A stretch of 64,000 nt of DNA from Sulfurospirillum sp. UBA2217 (GCA_002328495.1 DCUJ01000004.1:1-64000), one strand, 5' to 3'; shown: positions 23,716-33,667, counted from the stretch's first letter. Numbers and translations are program-made. Notes: generated by a model from the letters alone, not told the origin.

Positions 23716-24965
23716 CTCTCACCTCCTGCTTTTGCTTCCATCTTGGTAATAATCGGAAGGGCAACAAAGAGTACAATAAATGAAAGTGCTGCAAAGAAAC
23801 CCACCCACGCATTGGGGCCTGTAGGAGGAAGTTTTCCATAGACGGTTAGGACAATCATATCAATGACTAACAACCAGAACCAGTACTTAAACAACGGTCG
23901 TTTGTGTGCTGGAGCCACATGGTTGGTATCTCTATCTAAGAAAGGTAACAACATAAAGATAACGTTCGCAAATCCAAAGGCTGCTAAACCAATATCCATT
24001 GCCGCAACACCTGCTACATCAAAGAAAAATCCTCGAAGCACTTCATAACTCCACAAGAAGTACCATTCAGGGTAGATGTGGGCTGGGGTTTTCATATTGT
24101 TGGCGGGTTCAAAGTTAATCGGATCCATTGCAAAGTTGTAGTGGTAACAGACAAGGTAGAAAAAGCCTGTAAGTGCCACACCTACCACAAAGAAATCTTT
24201 GGATAAGAAGACAGGCCAGAATGGAACCACTTTAGACTCTTTGGTTCTACCTTCTTGGTATTTTTTCGCCTCTTTATCAAAGTCAAACTCTTCACCCTCT
24301 TGGTTATTCACATGAGGAATACGTAAAGAGTAAAAGTGAACGGCTACCAGTAGAATAATCGCTAAAGGCAATAAGAGGACATGGAGCATAAAAAAGCGTG
24401 TCAAGGTAGCATCGGCTACTAAGAAATCTCCTCGAATCCACACAACCAAGGCTTCACCAATAAAAGGTATGCCACCAAAAAGGTTGGTAATAACCTGTGC
24501 TGCCCAATAACTCATTTGTCCCCACGGAAGCATATACCCACTGAAAGCTTCAGCCGAGAAGATACCAAACAGAGCCATACCCGTAAGCCAAATCATCTCA
24601 CGACCTTTTTTATAGGAGCCATAATAGATACCTGTGAACATATGGATATAAATCACCAAGAAGATGACCGAAGCGGCTACGCCATGCACGTGTCTCCATA
24701 ACCAGCCGTACTCTACTTCTTGCATGATGGTATAGTTGACACTGTCAAAGGCTAAGTTGATGTCAGGTTTGTAATACATCAAAAGAAAAATGCCTGAAAT
24801 AATCAAGATTTTAAACAAGACCACCAAGACAACGCCCATTGCCCAGAGGAAGTTAATATTTTTAGGAATCCAGTACTCTGTCATGAGTACTTTTGCTAAG
24901 GTTTTTACTGCCAAGCGCTGATCGAGCCAATCAATCACGCCACTGGCTTTTTTAATCTCTGCCAT
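23712..24965 (-). CDS. petB: Cytochrome b subunit of the bc1 complex (PetB)
   Basis: Core quinol-oxidising membrane subunit of 417 residues. The paired heme b histidines appear in WRHVHGVAASVIF and in the fourth-helix region around FMLHVLLLPLAI and VHFYSLRIPH. The Qo-site sequence appears as PEWYFLWSYEVLR instead of a bare PEWY. The GYMLPWGQMSYWAAQVITNL segment is the usual b-type fingerprint. It lies 9 bases downstream of petA and overlaps petC by 4 bases. The full-length fused form (b6 plus subunit IV regions) is present. Confidence 0.94.
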   Translation of the reverse strand: MAEIKKASGVIDWLDQRLAVKTLAKVLMTEYWIPKNINFLWAMGVVLVVLFKILIISGIFLLMYYKPDINLAFDSVNYTIMQEVEYGWLWRHVHGVAASVIFLVIYIHMFTGIYYGSYKKGREMIWLTGMALFGIFSAEAFSGYMLPWGQMSYWAAQVITNLFGGIPFIGEALVVWIRGDFLVADATLTRFFMLHVLLLPLAIILLVAVHFYSLRIPHVNNQEGEEFDFDKEAKKYQEGRTKESKVVPFWPVFLSKDFFVVGVALTGFFYLVCYHYNFAMDPINFEPANNMKTPAHIYPEWYFLWSYEVLRGFFFDVAGVAAMDIGLAAFGFANVIFMLLPFLDRDTNHVAPAHKRPLFKYWFWLLVIDMIVLTVYGKLPPTGPNAWVGFFAALSFIVLFVALPIITKMEAKAGGER

Positions 24966-24974
24966 ACTCTCTCC

Positions 24975-25478
24975 TTACGCTTTTTTCACAAGTTTGAGGT
25001 ACTCAGGACCTTCTTCGCCTAAGACCAGTTTTTCGCCATCGATTTTAAATGGAGGGATGTCCATCGGACGCGGGGGTGGTCCAAAGGTATTAACACCACT
25101 GGCATCAAACTCCCCTCCATGACAGGCGCATTTAAACTGAGCACTTTTGGGTGTCCATGTTGGAATACAGCCCAAATGCGTACAAAGTCCAACGATAACG
25201 GTGTAATTTTTATTGCCCGCTACCACATCACGACTCTCATTTTTTTTCATATCTGCCGTCTTCTTCAAAATGAAGATAGGTTTGCCCCTCCATTGAAGTG
25301 TTTGCAACTCTCCCTCACTCATCGGTGAGAGATCTACGGTAATAAATCCAGCAGATTGTACACTGGGAAGTGGATCCCATGTCTTTTTCATGGCACCCAG
25401 AGCAATCACGCCCCCGACCGCCGCAAAACCGCCGAATGCCATGCCTAGAAAGTCTCGTCTACTCTTCTCAACAGCCAT
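24975..25478 (-). CDS. petA: Rieske iron-sulfur subunit of the bc1 complex (PetA)
   Basis: 167-residue subunit with an N-terminal twin-arginine-type anchor (SRRDFLGMAFGGFAAVGG). The [2Fe-2S] ligands are seen as CTHLGC near residue 98 and CACHGGEF near residue 118, including the disulfide cysteines. First gene of the petABC operon. A likely minus-strand -10, TAGAAT, lies at 25512-25517, about 35 bases before the start. Confidence 0.94.
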   Translation of the reverse strand: MAVEKSRRDFLGMAFGGFAAVGGVIALGAMKKTWDPLPSVQSAGFITVDLSPMSEGELQTLQWRGKPIFILKKTADMKKNESRDVVAGNKNYTVIVGLCTHLGCIPTWTPKSAQFKCACHGGEFDASGVNTFGPPPRPMDIPPFKIDGEKLVLGEEGPEYLKLVKKA

Positions 25479-25571
25479 CCTTTTTCCTTTCGTGTAGTTT
25501 AATTTGTAACCATTCTAGCGCATCAATCTTTAAGAATCGATGACACGAGTCATAATTTATTTGTTTCATTT

Positions 25572-27437
25572 TTATTTTTTATTAAACATTTTGATATACA
25601 CATGCAAAATATCCAAAGCAGCAGGCGTAATACCGCTTACTTCACTCGCGGCGAAGAGTGTGGGAGGATTGAAGCGTTGTAATTTTTCGACCACTTCATT
25701 GCTAAGACCTGAGATGGAAGCAAAGTCCATCATGGGAGGAATTTTGACATCCATCATGGCTTTCATCGTGTCGATTTGATCTTTTTGCTTTTCGATATAA
25801 TTTTTGTATTTGGCTTCAACCAAGATTTGCTCTTTAGCCTCTTCGCAGAAGTTTTGAACAATGGGAGCCAATTTTTCAAGCTTTTCGATGGTAAAATCTG
25901 AGCGTGCAACGATTTTTTGAAGGGTCACTTTATCGGTGATTTTATCTTCACCAATGGAGGCGAGAAATGCGTTGTTCTCATTGGATGGCGTAAGAGATGT
26001 TTCTTCTAAATAAGAAAGTCCTTCGACCATCTCTTTGTGCTTTTTCACCATTTTTTGATGCGTTACTTCATCGATAAGTCCCAATTTATATCCATAAGGC
26101 ATCAAACGAAGATCGGCATTGTCTTCGCGCAAAAGCAAGCGGTATTCGGCACGAGAGGTGAACATGCGGTAAGGCTCTTTGGTTCCTTTGGTCACCAAGT
26201 CATCGATGAGAACCCCAATATAGGCTTCATCACGGCGTAAAATAAGTGGTTCTTCGTCTCTTAGGGCAAGGGAGGCATTAATGCCTGCCATCAAACCTTG
26301 CGCTGCGGCCTCTTCATAGCCCGTGGTTCCATTGATTTGCCCAGCACAATACAGCCCTCCTACTTTCTTCGTCTCTAAGGTGTGGGTCAATTCGGTGGGG
26401 TCAATATAATCGTACTCAATAGCATAGCCAAAGCGAACAATTTTGGCATTTTCCATCCCTTCAACGGAGCGAATCATGCCCAGTTGGGTATCGGTGGGCA
26501 AAGAGGTGGAAAAGCCGTTGATGTAGTACTCTGTCGCTTCGCTGGTTTGGGGTTCAATGAACAGATGGTGGCGTTCTTTATCGCGAAAACGGTTGATTTT
26601 ATCTTCTATACTGGGGCAATAGCGTGGTCCAATGCCATCAATTTGACCTGTGAACAAAGGAGCTCTATGGAAATTGCCCTCGATGATTTGATGGGTCATC
26701 TCATTGGTATAAGCGATGTAGCATGGGAGTTGATGGGGTGCAAATGTGGCTGTGTCAGTTCTAAAACTAAATGCGGGTGGATGTGGATCTCCAGGTTGAA
26801 GCTCCATTTTTGAAAAATCAATGCTTTTGGCATCAATGCGTGCGCAGGTTCCTGTTTTGAGCCGCCCCATAGTGAGTCCTAAAGCTTTCATGGAAGTGGA
26901 GAGATGCAAGGATGAAAATTCTCCCACGCGCCCTGCCTCTTTTTGAAACTCACCGATGTGAATGAGCCCTTTTAAAAAAGTTCCTGTGGTGAGGATGATT
27001 TTGGAAGCATGGTAGTGGTTTTTCAAATCAGTAATGACCCCAGTAACGCAGCCTTCGTGGGTAACAAGCTCATCAGCAATCTCTTGGGTAACACTTAGAT
27101 TCTCCGTGTTTAAAAGAAGATTGCGCATGTAGATGCGGTATTTGTCCATATCAATTTGCGCACGACTTCCTCTAACCGCGGGTCCTTTGGAGAGGTTGAG
27201 GGTACGAAATTGGATACCCGTAGCATCGGTAGCAAGTGCCATCTGCCCGCCAAGGGCATCGATTTCTCTGACCAAATGACCTTTAGCAAGGCCCCCAATC
27301 GCAGGGTTGCAACTTGTAGCACCTATTTGTTCTGCTAAAAGTGTTATTAATAATGTCTTATGTCCCAATCGGGCAGTTGCCAATGAAGCTTCAATGCCCG
27401 CATGCCCACCGCCAATAACAATTACGTCGTATTTCAT
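25572..27437 (-). CDS. mnmG: tRNA uridine-5-carboxymethylaminomethyl modification enzyme MnmG (GidA)
   Basis: FAD-dependent partner of MnmE that modifies the wobble uridine of several tRNAs. The 621 residues open with the dinucleotide-binding VIVIGGGHAGIEAS, then CNPAIGGLAKGHLVREIDAL, TGTFLKGLIHIG, and the conserved PRYCPSIEDK and TSRAEYRLLLREDNAD, with a helical C-terminal domain. It diverges from the histidine kinase gene across 72 bases containing the promoters. It carries no copy of the iterated palindrome. Confidence 0.96.
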   Translation of the reverse strand: MKYDVIVIGGGHAGIEASLATARLGHKTLLITLLAEQIGATSCNPAIGGLAKGHLVREIDALGGQMALATDATGIQFRTLNLSKGPAVRGSRAQIDMDKYRIYMRNLLLNTENLSVTQEIADELVTHEGCVTGVITDLKNHYHASKIILTTGTFLKGLIHIGEFQKEAGRVGEFSSLHLSTSMKALGLTMGRLKTGTCARIDAKSIDFSKMELQPGDPHPPAFSFRTDTATFAPHQLPCYIAYTNEMTHQIIEGNFHRAPLFTGQIDGIGPRYCPSIEDKINRFRDKERHHLFIEPQTSEATEYYINGFSTSLPTDTQLGMIRSVEGMENAKIVRFGYAIEYDYIDPTELTHTLETKKVGGLYCAGQINGTTGYEEAAAQGLMAGINASLALRDEEPLILRRDEAYIGVLIDDLVTKGTKEPYRMFTSRAEYRLLLREDNADLRLMPYGYKLGLIDEVTHQKMVKKHKEMVEGLSYLEETSLTPSNENNAFLASIGEDKITDKVTLQKIVARSDFTIEKLEKLAPIVQNFCEEAKEQILVEAKYKNYIEKQKDQIDTMKAMMDVKIPPMMDFASISGLSNEVVEKLQRFNPPTLFAASEVSGITPAALDILHVYIKMFNKK

Positions 27438-27509
27438 AATGCGTTAAACCTTAGTGTATTTTTTGGGATTGTACTATAAAATGACTGTATTTTAATTGTC
27501 GAGGCAGTT

Positions 27510-29387
27510 ATGTTCACAGAAAAGCATCTTCCAAAACTTATTTTTATCACTCCCATTATGACGGTGGGACTTTTAACGCTTTTTATCCTCTCATTTTTTA
27601 TTGTCAGTGAACGTGCTAATTTACGTGTGGAAAGTACTGCTTTAGAAGAAAAACTGTTACACGGGCAAAAAACCATTTTAGTCGCCGAAGTTCAAAAGAT
27701 TTTTGCCTATTTTGAATACCATTTTGTGATGCTCAACAAGCGCATTGATAGGGAACTAAAAGATAGGGTGGATGATATCGTGGCGATGGGCGTTGCGCTT
27801 TATGCAAAGCATGAGGCATCTAAAGGTCTGCGTGAGGTTCAACGTGAACTGCTCTTGACCTTATCTTCTTTACATGTAAGCGGGCATCGAGGGTACTATT
27901 TTGTCTTTAATGCGGAGGGAGAGATTCTTTTACCTTTGGAAGAGAGTGGGGATAGAGTAGGGTTAAAAGAGGCGGCATTGCGTGCGCTTTTAGCAGAAAA
28001 TGGTTATGCCACCACGGATGTTGGACGACCCAGACGCATTTATACCAAGCGCTTAGCCCCCTTGGGTTGGTATGTAGGCTCGGCTGAATATATGGATGAA
28101 GCCACATCGCGTTTAAAAGAAGAGATGATTGAGTGGACACAGACCTTACGTTATGGTAATGATGGATACGTGTGGATTCATAATACCACACATACATTGT
28201 TAGCACACCCCTTTAGGCAAGAGGTGGTTGGAAAAGATGATGCGCTGTTACGCGATGCTAAAGGGGAGTATATTGTGCAGATGTTTGTGAAAAAGGCTTT
28301 GCAGAGTAAGGATGATAAAGGCAGTTTTGTGGAGTACGATTGGCAAAAGCCTCATGCTACTGTGGCTACGAAAAAAATATCGTATGTGGCATTGTATGCA
28401 CCTTGGAATTGGGTGGTGGGAACGGGGGTGTATCGTGATGATGTGGAGAGGGAAATTGCTTCTAAAAAAGAGGAGATGAAAGCCAAAATGGATCGTTACA
28501 TTGCAGGCGTCATCATCATCGCTCTTTTTTCGATGCTGGCGGTTGGGTTTCTCTCTTTTGTTGTGACCCAACAAATCAACGATGCACTAGAATCGTACCG
28601 CAAACGTGTCAAAGCAAAGACAGAAGCTTTAAGAGAATTTAATGCCACTTTACGCTCTAAAGTGGCTAAAGCCCTCGAAGAGTCTAAGCAAAAAGATAAA
28701 GCCCTCTTACAACAATCCCGCTTAGCCCAGATGGGAGAGATGTTAAGTCTCATAGCCCACCAATGGCGCCAACCGTTGAGCGAAGTCTCTGCCATTTTTA
28801 TGGAGCTTGAAAGTGCATCAAAATTTGGAAAGGCATCACGCGAGATGATTGCCTACAGTGCGCAAGAAGCGGACAAGCTTTTGTGCTATATGTCACGCAC
28901 CATTGATGATTTTAGACATTTTTTTAAGCCTTCCAAAGACAAAGAACGTTTTTTGATTCATGAGGCGTGTCAAGAAGCGTTAAGTCTCTCTTCGGCACTT
29001 TTGAAAAATGCGCATATAGCTTTACATGTAAAGGTTGAGAGCGATCTTGAAGTGGAAGGGTATCCTAATGAATATGCCCAAGTCGTACTCAACCTTCTTA
29101 TCAATGCGAAAGAGGCGCTACAATCACGCAAAACGCTCACGCCTAGTATCATGCTTGAGGCAACACGCACACGTGAGGGAAGAACATGCGTGCGCATTAG
29201 CGATAATGCAGGGGGCATTGATACGAGTGTGTTTGACGCGCTGTTTGAGCCTTATGTGTCCACTAAAACAACGAGTGGCAGTGGGCTTGGTTTGTACATG
29301 TCGAAGATGATTATTGAGCAAAATATGGGCGGAAAATTAAGTGTTACCAATACAAATGAGGGTGCATGTTTTTGCATTGAGGTGTAA
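27510..29387 (+). CDS. Membrane sensor histidine kinase with a double Cache sensor domain
   Basis: Sensor kinase of 625 residues. An N-terminal helix (about residues 12-32) and a second near residue 340 bracket a periplasmic double-Cache (dCache_2-like) region with two similar halves, GHRGYYFVFNAEGEI and GNDGYVWIHNTTHTL. A coiled segment leads to the H-box with phosphoacceptor His417 in LIAHQWRQPL. The ATPase domain has the N-box NLLINAKEAL, then ISDNAGGID and GSGLGLYMSK. The response regulator starts 4 bases after the stop, followed by a TRAP transporter and pxpABC. I infer it senses the TRAP substrate, possibly 5-oxoproline or a related small carboxylate. Confidence 0.9.
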   Translation: MFTEKHLPKLIFITPIMTVGLLTLFILSFFIVSERANLRVESTALEEKLLHGQKTILVAEVQKIFAYFEYHFVMLNKRIDRELKDRVDDIVAMGVALYAKHEASKGLREVQRELLLTLSSLHVSGHRGYYFVFNAEGEILLPLEESGDRVGLKEAALRALLAENGYATTDVGRPRRIYTKRLAPLGWYVGSAEYMDEATSRLKEEMIEWTQTLRYGNDGYVWIHNTTHTLLAHPFRQEVVGKDDALLRDAKGEYIVQMFVKKALQSKDDKGSFVEYDWQKPHATVATKKISYVALYAPWNWVVGTGVYRDDVEREIASKKEEMKAKMDRYIAGVIIIALFSMLAVGFLSFVVTQQINDALESYRKRVKAKTEALREFNATLRSKVAKALEESKQKDKALLQQSRLAQMGEMLSLIAHQWRQPLSEVSAIFMELESASKFGKASREMIAYSAQEADKLLCYMSRTIDDFRHFFKPSKDKERFLIHEACQEALSLSSALLKNAHIALHVKVESDLEVEGYPNEYAQVVLNLLINAKEALQSRKTLTPSIMLEATRTREGRTCVRISDNAGGIDTSVFDALFEPYVSTKTTSGSGLGLYMSKMIIEQNMGGKLSVTNTNEGACFCIEV

Positions 29388-29391
29388 AGTA

Positions 29392-30069
29392 ATGGATGAC
29401 AAACTAGACGGATTAAAGCGATTTTCCATTTTATATGTGGAAGATGAGGAGGGCATACGTGTGCGTTTGATGAATGCCTTAGGATACTATTTTTCCAATG
29501 TGTGGGGTGCATGTGATGGTGAGGAGGGGTATGCCCTGTTCAAACAACATTTACCTCAGATTGTCTTAAGTGACATTCATATGCACGGAGGTGGTGGGAT
29601 TGCTTTGGTCAAAAAGCTTCGGGAAGAGGGGCATGATGTGACCATCGTGATGCTCAGTGCCTATTCGAGAGAGGAGTATTTGCTGGAGCTTATTAATTTA
29701 AAGATTGACCATTTTATTGTCAAGCCTGCTAATGCACAGCGTTTATTAGAGGGGATTATCCAAGCGTTGGGCGATAAGATTGTAGGTCAAATTACTTTAG
29801 GGGCGGAATTGTTTTTCTCTCCTCACGAGCGCAAGGTGTTCTACAAAGAGACGGTCATCACACTGAGTCGTCGCGAAAAAGAGTTTTTAAGCCTTTTACA
29901 CCTCAATGGACGTGCCATTACCACGTATGCCATGATCGAAGATTTGATTTGGGAGGGAAAATTCATGAGTATGGAAGCTTTGAAGACCTTCGTGAAAGAA
30001 TTGCGTAAAAAAGTAACAGTAGAGTTTTTAGATAATGTTCCACAAGAAGGGTATCGGCTTAAAATTTAG
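29392..30069 (+). CDS. OmpR-family response regulator
   Basis: Cognate regulator of the preceding kinase, 225 residues from the ATG at 29392 (MDDKLDGLKRF), which has GAGGTG 7 bases upstream. A longer in-frame start at 29341 lies within the kinase gene and is unlikely. The receiver domain has the acidic pocket VEDEE near residue 16, the phosphoacceptor Asp61 in LSDIHMHG, and the Lys of FIVKPA. A winged-helix DNA-binding domain follows (about 140-225, with LSRREKEFLSLL). It probably controls the downstream TRAP/pxp operon, which begins after a gap of 90 bases. Confidence 0.9.
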   Translation: MDDKLDGLKRFSILYVEDEEGIRVRLMNALGYYFSNVWGACDGEEGYALFKQHLPQIVLSDIHMHGGGGIALVKKLREEGHDVTIVMLSAYSREEYLLELINLKIDHFIVKPANAQRLLEGIIQALGDKIVGQITLGAELFFSPHERKVFYKETVITLSRREKEFLSLLHLNGRAITTYAMIEDLIWEGKFMSMEALKTFVKELRKKVTVEFLDNVPQEGYRLKI

Positions 30070-30159
30070 GCAATATCTTTACATGTAAAGCTTTTTTCCT
30101 CACTTTTTCCCCACTCCGATATGTTAAGATGGATTCAAATCTTTACTAAAGGAGTAAAT

Positions 30160-31116
30160 ATGTTACGAAAACTCGTTGTTTTAGCGTGTGCTACAGGTGC
30201 CTTAATGGCGGCAAATATCAAAATGGATCTTAATGCAGTCTATGGTGCTACCAATTTTCACACTAAAGGGGCGGAACAGTTCGCAGCACTGGTGGATGAG
30301 TACACCAAGGGCAGTGTCAAAATCACGGTGCATGCTGGAGGCTCATTGGTCAAAGGCAATCCTTTGCAAGCCGTTAAAGATGGTACGGTTGCCATGACCG
30401 ACATGTTTATTCCTTTTACCGCAGGTGGAGGTAAAGTCTTTGGGATTTCAGCCCTTCCTTTTGTTACAAAATCGTATGATGATGCCTACAAGCTCTACCA
30501 AATCTCCAAACCTGCGTACGATAAAACTGCCGCGACATGGAACCAAAAGATGCTCTATGCCGTTTCGTGGCCTCCAAGCGGGCTTTACACTAAAAAGGCT
30601 ATGAAATCCAAAGCCGATTTTTCAGATTTGAAAACACGTACGTATGATAAAAACTCGGCTGATTTTATTACGATGGTTGGTGGTAATGCGGTGGCATTGC
30701 CTTGGGGTGAAGTCTACTCAGCACTCAGTACAGGGATGGTGAACTCAGTCGTTACCTCTTCTGCTTCAGGAAAAGATGGAAAATTTTGGGAAGTGCTCAG
30801 TGATTTTACAAAAATCTCGTATGCCTATCCTTTGCAAGCGGTCACCATCAATTTGGATTATTGGAAAAGCTTAGATAAAGCACAACAAGATGCTCTTTTA
30901 AAGGCAGCTGAAAAAATTGAAAAAGCGCAATGGGAAGCCAGTAAAAATGAGGACAATGTCGCATTGAAATTATTGGCTGATAATGGCGTGAAAATTGCTG
31001 AGCCAACACCAGAATTGGTTAAAGAACTTGACGCGGTGGCTAAAAAGATGTTGGATACGTACCTTGCCGATGCGGATGAGGGAACGAAGAAAATCTTTAC
31101 AGAATTTAAAAAGTAA
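30160..31116 (+). CDS. dctP: TRAP transporter substrate-binding protein, DctP family
   Basis: Periplasmic binding protein of 318 residues. The ATG at 30160 is favoured by AAAGGAG at 30148-30154 and by a proper signal peptide, MLRKLVVLACATGALMA; an ATG at 30121 would add 13 non-signal residues. The mature protein shows the DctP fold with FHTKGAEQFAALV, the Arg-containing substrate stretch KTRTYDKNSADF (carboxylate clamp region) and LPWGEVYSALSTGMV. Upstream, TGTTAAGAT at 30122-30130 is a possible extended -10. It heads an operon dctP-dctQ-dctM-pxpA-pxpB-pxpC, so 5-oxoproline is the likeliest ligand by context. Confidence 0.88.
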   Translation: MLRKLVVLACATGALMAANIKMDLNAVYGATNFHTKGAEQFAALVDEYTKGSVKITVHAGGSLVKGNPLQAVKDGTVAMTDMFIPFTAGGGKVFGISALPFVTKSYDDAYKLYQISKPAYDKTAATWNQKMLYAVSWPPSGLYTKKAMKSKADFSDLKTRTYDKNSADFITMVGGNAVALPWGEVYSALSTGMVNSVVTSSASGKDGKFWEVLSDFTKISYAYPLQAVTINLDYWKSLDKAQQDALLKAAEKIEKAQWEASKNEDNVALKLLADNGVKIAEPTPELVKELDAVAKKMLDTYLADADEGTKKIFTEFKK

Positions 31117-31613
31117 TGAAACGCTTGATTGAACACAGTGCACGAAAGCTCTCCAATGGGGGAGCTTTTGTGGCTTCAACTCTTTTGGTTGTTTTGGTGG
31201 TGCTTATTTTAGTTGAGATTGTGCTTCGATCTTTTTTTAATGCTTCGACGATGCGTGCGGATGAATACAGTGGTTATTTGTACTTAGCGTTGGTGTGTTT
31301 TGGTTTTGGCTATACGTTCATGCGCGATGGGCATATTCGCATCACTTTTTTAACCTCTAAAGTCTCTTCCAAAACATCTTCATTGATAGATATTTTCGCA
31401 GGGATTGCGACACTTGGCGTGCTTTGTTTTACATTTTACCGTACCTTATTGATGAGCTTTGATTCGTACCATACGCAAGTGGTCTCTGAGGGCGTTTCCG
31501 CGACACCGCTTTACATCCCTCAAATGGTGCTTCCTTTAGGGCTTTTGCTCTTTATCGTGGCGGTTATTTCGTATATCGTAGCGCGGATAGGAGGAGCTCA
31601 CCATGATCGCTGA
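31116..31613 (+). CDS. dctQ: TRAP transporter small permease subunit, DctQ family
   Basis: 165-residue membrane protein with four predicted helices, typical of DctQ. Recognisable segments are VLVVLILVEIVLRSFFNAS (helix one), DEYSGYLYLALVCFGFGYTF and the last pair around LPLGLLLFIVAVISYIVA. The start ATG shares its A with the dctP stop (TAATG), and the end overlaps dctM by 11 bases, so the three TRAP genes are translationally coupled. A truncated DctQ would be non-functional, but this one is full length. Confidence 0.88.
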   Translation: MKRLIEHSARKLSNGGAFVASTLLVVLVVLILVEIVLRSFFNASTMRADEYSGYLYLALVCFGFGYTFMRDGHIRITFLTSKVSSKTSSLIDIFAGIATLGVLCFTFYRTLLMSFDSYHTQVVSEGVSATPLYIPQMVLPLGLLLFIVAVISYIVARIGGAHHDR

Positions 31614-32940
31614 TCCCTTGGTATTGGCCGTTGTATTGATTGGGGTGATGTTTTTGTTTTTACTCTCTTCTATTTGGATTGGAGTATCGCTTTTTTTAAC
31701 GGGTATTTTTGGAATGCTCATCTACGATCATCACCTTCCCCCAGCCATTAGCATTATCAACAAAATAGGCAATCTTTTGGCAGGCTCTATCTTTGATTCG
31801 CTTAATTCTTGGTCGTTAGCGGCTTTGCCGATGTTTATTTTAATGGGTGAAATTTTGCATTATTCTTCGATTTCTAGTAAGCTTTTTAACGGACTTGTTC
31901 CATGGTTATCCAAAGTTCCAGGAAGGCTTTTACACATCAATGTTGCGGCATGTTCACTCTTTGCTGCCGTTTCAGGATCATCGGCGGCAACGACAGCTAC
32001 GGTAGGAAAGATTACTTTAGCAGAGCTGAATAAACGAGGGTATAGCAAGTCCTTAGCGTTAGGTTCTTTAGCAGGAAGTGGCACATTGGGATTTTTGATA
32101 CCGCCTAGCATCATTATGATTATTTACGGGGTTTTAGCCGATGTGTCTATTGGGAAGCTTTTTATCGCAGGGATTTTACCAGGGCTCATGTTGGCAACGG
32201 CGTATTCGTGCTACATTATGGTCGTAGCGACGGTCAATAAAAACGTTGTTCCCGCAACACTCGAATCGTTTACATGGGAAGAGCGTTTGAACGCACTCAA
32301 AGAGTTGGTTCCCGTTTTGTTGCTCATTATGGTTGTAATTGGCAGCATTTACGGAGGTTTTGCCACACCGACAGAAGCGGCTTCGCTTGGGGTGCTTTTT
32401 TCTGTTATCTTAGCCATCTATTTTAAAAGTTTTAGTTTTGCCATTTTGAAAATGTCTTTAGCCAATACCATTAAAACAACCGTCATGATAAGTTTCATCA
32501 TCGCGGGTGCTGGATTTTTATCGCAAGTGGTAGGCTTTTTAGGTATTGCAAGAGCATTGAGCGAATTTATTGCTGCCCTTGGGCTTACCCCTTTGATGCT
32601 CATCGTGGTTGTGGCAATTATGTATATCATTTTAGGCATGATGTTAGATGGTATTTCGATGGTGGTAATGACCTTGCCCATTGTTCTGCCTATTATCACA
32701 TTAGCGGGATTTGAGCCTTTGTGGTTTGGTATTTTTTTAGTCTTTATGGTGGAGATGTCTCAAATAACCCCTCCCGTTGGTTTTTCACTGTTTGTCATTC
32801 AAAGCATTTCAGGGGAGAGTATTGGCTACATTATTAAAGCAACCTTTCCGTTTTTTCTTATTATGATTTTAATTACGGCTGTGGTAACATTCTTTCCAGA
32901 AATCGTTTTTTATCTCCCCAATCAGATGATAGGAAAATAA
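31603..32940 (+). CDS. dctM: TRAP transporter large permease subunit, DctM family
   Basis: Main membrane channel of the TRAP importer, 445 residues with about 12 hydrophobic helices, driven by a sodium or proton gradient. The family signatures include AAVSGSSAATTATVGKI near residue 124, SLAGSGTLGFLIPPSI near residue 154 and the C-terminal EMSQITPPVGFSLFVIQ. It ends two bases before the pxpA start, tying transport to 5-oxoproline breakdown. Confidence 0.93.
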   Translation: MIADPLVLAVVLIGVMFLFLLSSIWIGVSLFLTGIFGMLIYDHHLPPAISIINKIGNLLAGSIFDSLNSWSLAALPMFILMGEILHYSSISSKLFNGLVPWLSKVPGRLLHINVAACSLFAAVSGSSAATTATVGKITLAELNKRGYSKSLALGSLAGSGTLGFLIPPSIIMIIYGVLADVSIGKLFIAGILPGLMLATAYSCYIMVVATVNKNVVPATLESFTWEERLNALKELVPVLLLIMVVIGSIYGGFATPTEAASLGVLFSVILAIYFKSFSFAILKMSLANTIKTTVMISFIIAGAGFLSQVVGFLGIARALSEFIAALGLTPLMLIVVVAIMYIILGMMLDGISMVVMTLPIVLPIITLAGFEPLWFGIFLVFMVEMSQITPPVGFSLFVIQSISGESIGYIIKATFPFFLIMILITAVVTFFPEIVFYLPNQMIGK

Positions 32941-32941
32941 C

Positions 32942-33667
32942 ATGAAATTAAATTGCGATGCAGGTGAAAGTTTTGGTTCATGGAAAATGGGACTCGATGA
33001 GGCGGTGTTGCCTTATGTGGACATGGCGAATTTTGCGTGTGGGTTTCACGCGGGAGACCCACAAATTATGGATGCGTCCATCAAGCTTGCACTTAAGCAT
33101 AATATACAAATAGGTGCACACCCTGCGTATCCTGATTTGATGGGATTTGGTAGACGCAGTATGGCGTGTTCTTTGGATGAGATTGAAACTATGGTGCTCT
33201 ATCAAGTGGGTGCCTTGTATGCCTTTTGCAAAGCCAATGGCGCAACGCTTTACTATGTCAAACCCCATGGCGGATTGTACAACGATATGATGAAAGATGT
33301 GCGCATCTTTAAAGCGGTCGCACGCGCGGTGGCACGCTTTGATAATACACTCAAACTGATGATTCTTTCCATGGTCGATACATCGGCGTATGACGCTATT
33401 GCGTGTGAGCTTGGATTGGAGCTTTTGTATGAAGTGTTTGCCGATAGGGCGTACGATGATAATGGGCTTTTAGTACCTCGTAGTCAAAAAGGTTCCGTCA
33501 TTCATGAAAGTGAAGCGGTGGTTGCGCGTTTAAAATTGCTTCAAAATGAGGGGCTTTTAGAAACATTGAGCGGGAAACGTATTGCCTTAAAAGCTGACAC
33601 CTTGTGTGTGCATGGGGACAATGAAGCTGCCGTGAAGTTGGTTGAGCTCTTAAGGAAAAGCATGTGA
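32942..33667 (+). CDS. pxpA: 5-oxoprolinase subunit PxpA (LamB/YcsF family)
   Basis: Subunit A of the prokaryotic ATP-dependent 5-oxoprolinase PxpABC, which opens the pyroglutamate ring to glutamate. The 241 residues show the family motifs LNCDAGESFG at the N-terminus, VDMANFACGFHAGDP near residue 27, IGAHPAYPDLMGFGRR near residue 56, YVKPHGGLYNDM near residue 101 and VFADRAYDDNGLLVPR near residue 160. It is followed with a 4-base overlap by pxpB. The clustering with pxpB and pxpC supports the oxoprolinase role rather than the older lactam-utilisation label. Confidence 0.93.
   Translation: MKLNCDAGESFGSWKMGLDEAVLPYVDMANFACGFHAGDPQIMDASIKLALKHNIQIGAHPAYPDLMGFGRRSMACSLDEIETMVLYQVGALYAFCKANGATLYYVKPHGGLYNDMMKDVRIFKAVARAVARFDNTLKLMILSMVDTSAYDAIACELGLELLYEVFADRAYDDNGLLVPRSQKGSVIHESEAVVARLKLLQNEGLLETLSGKRIALKADTLCVHGDNEAAVKLVELLRKSM

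Noticed and set aside
26382..26813. Plus-strand open frame within mnmG
   Set aside because: Antisense to a conserved tRNA-modification gene; composition is that of a shadow frame.
29341..29391. Longer response-regulator start inside the kinase gene
   Set aside because: The extra 17 residues do not resemble a receiver domain and the ATG at 29392 has a good ribosome binding site.
30077..30096. Palindrome plus T6 after the response regulator as an intrinsic terminator
   Set aside because: The stem would be only about 5 bp of A/T-rich pairs around a CATG loop, too weak; the same sequence occurs in many coding regions without T-runs.
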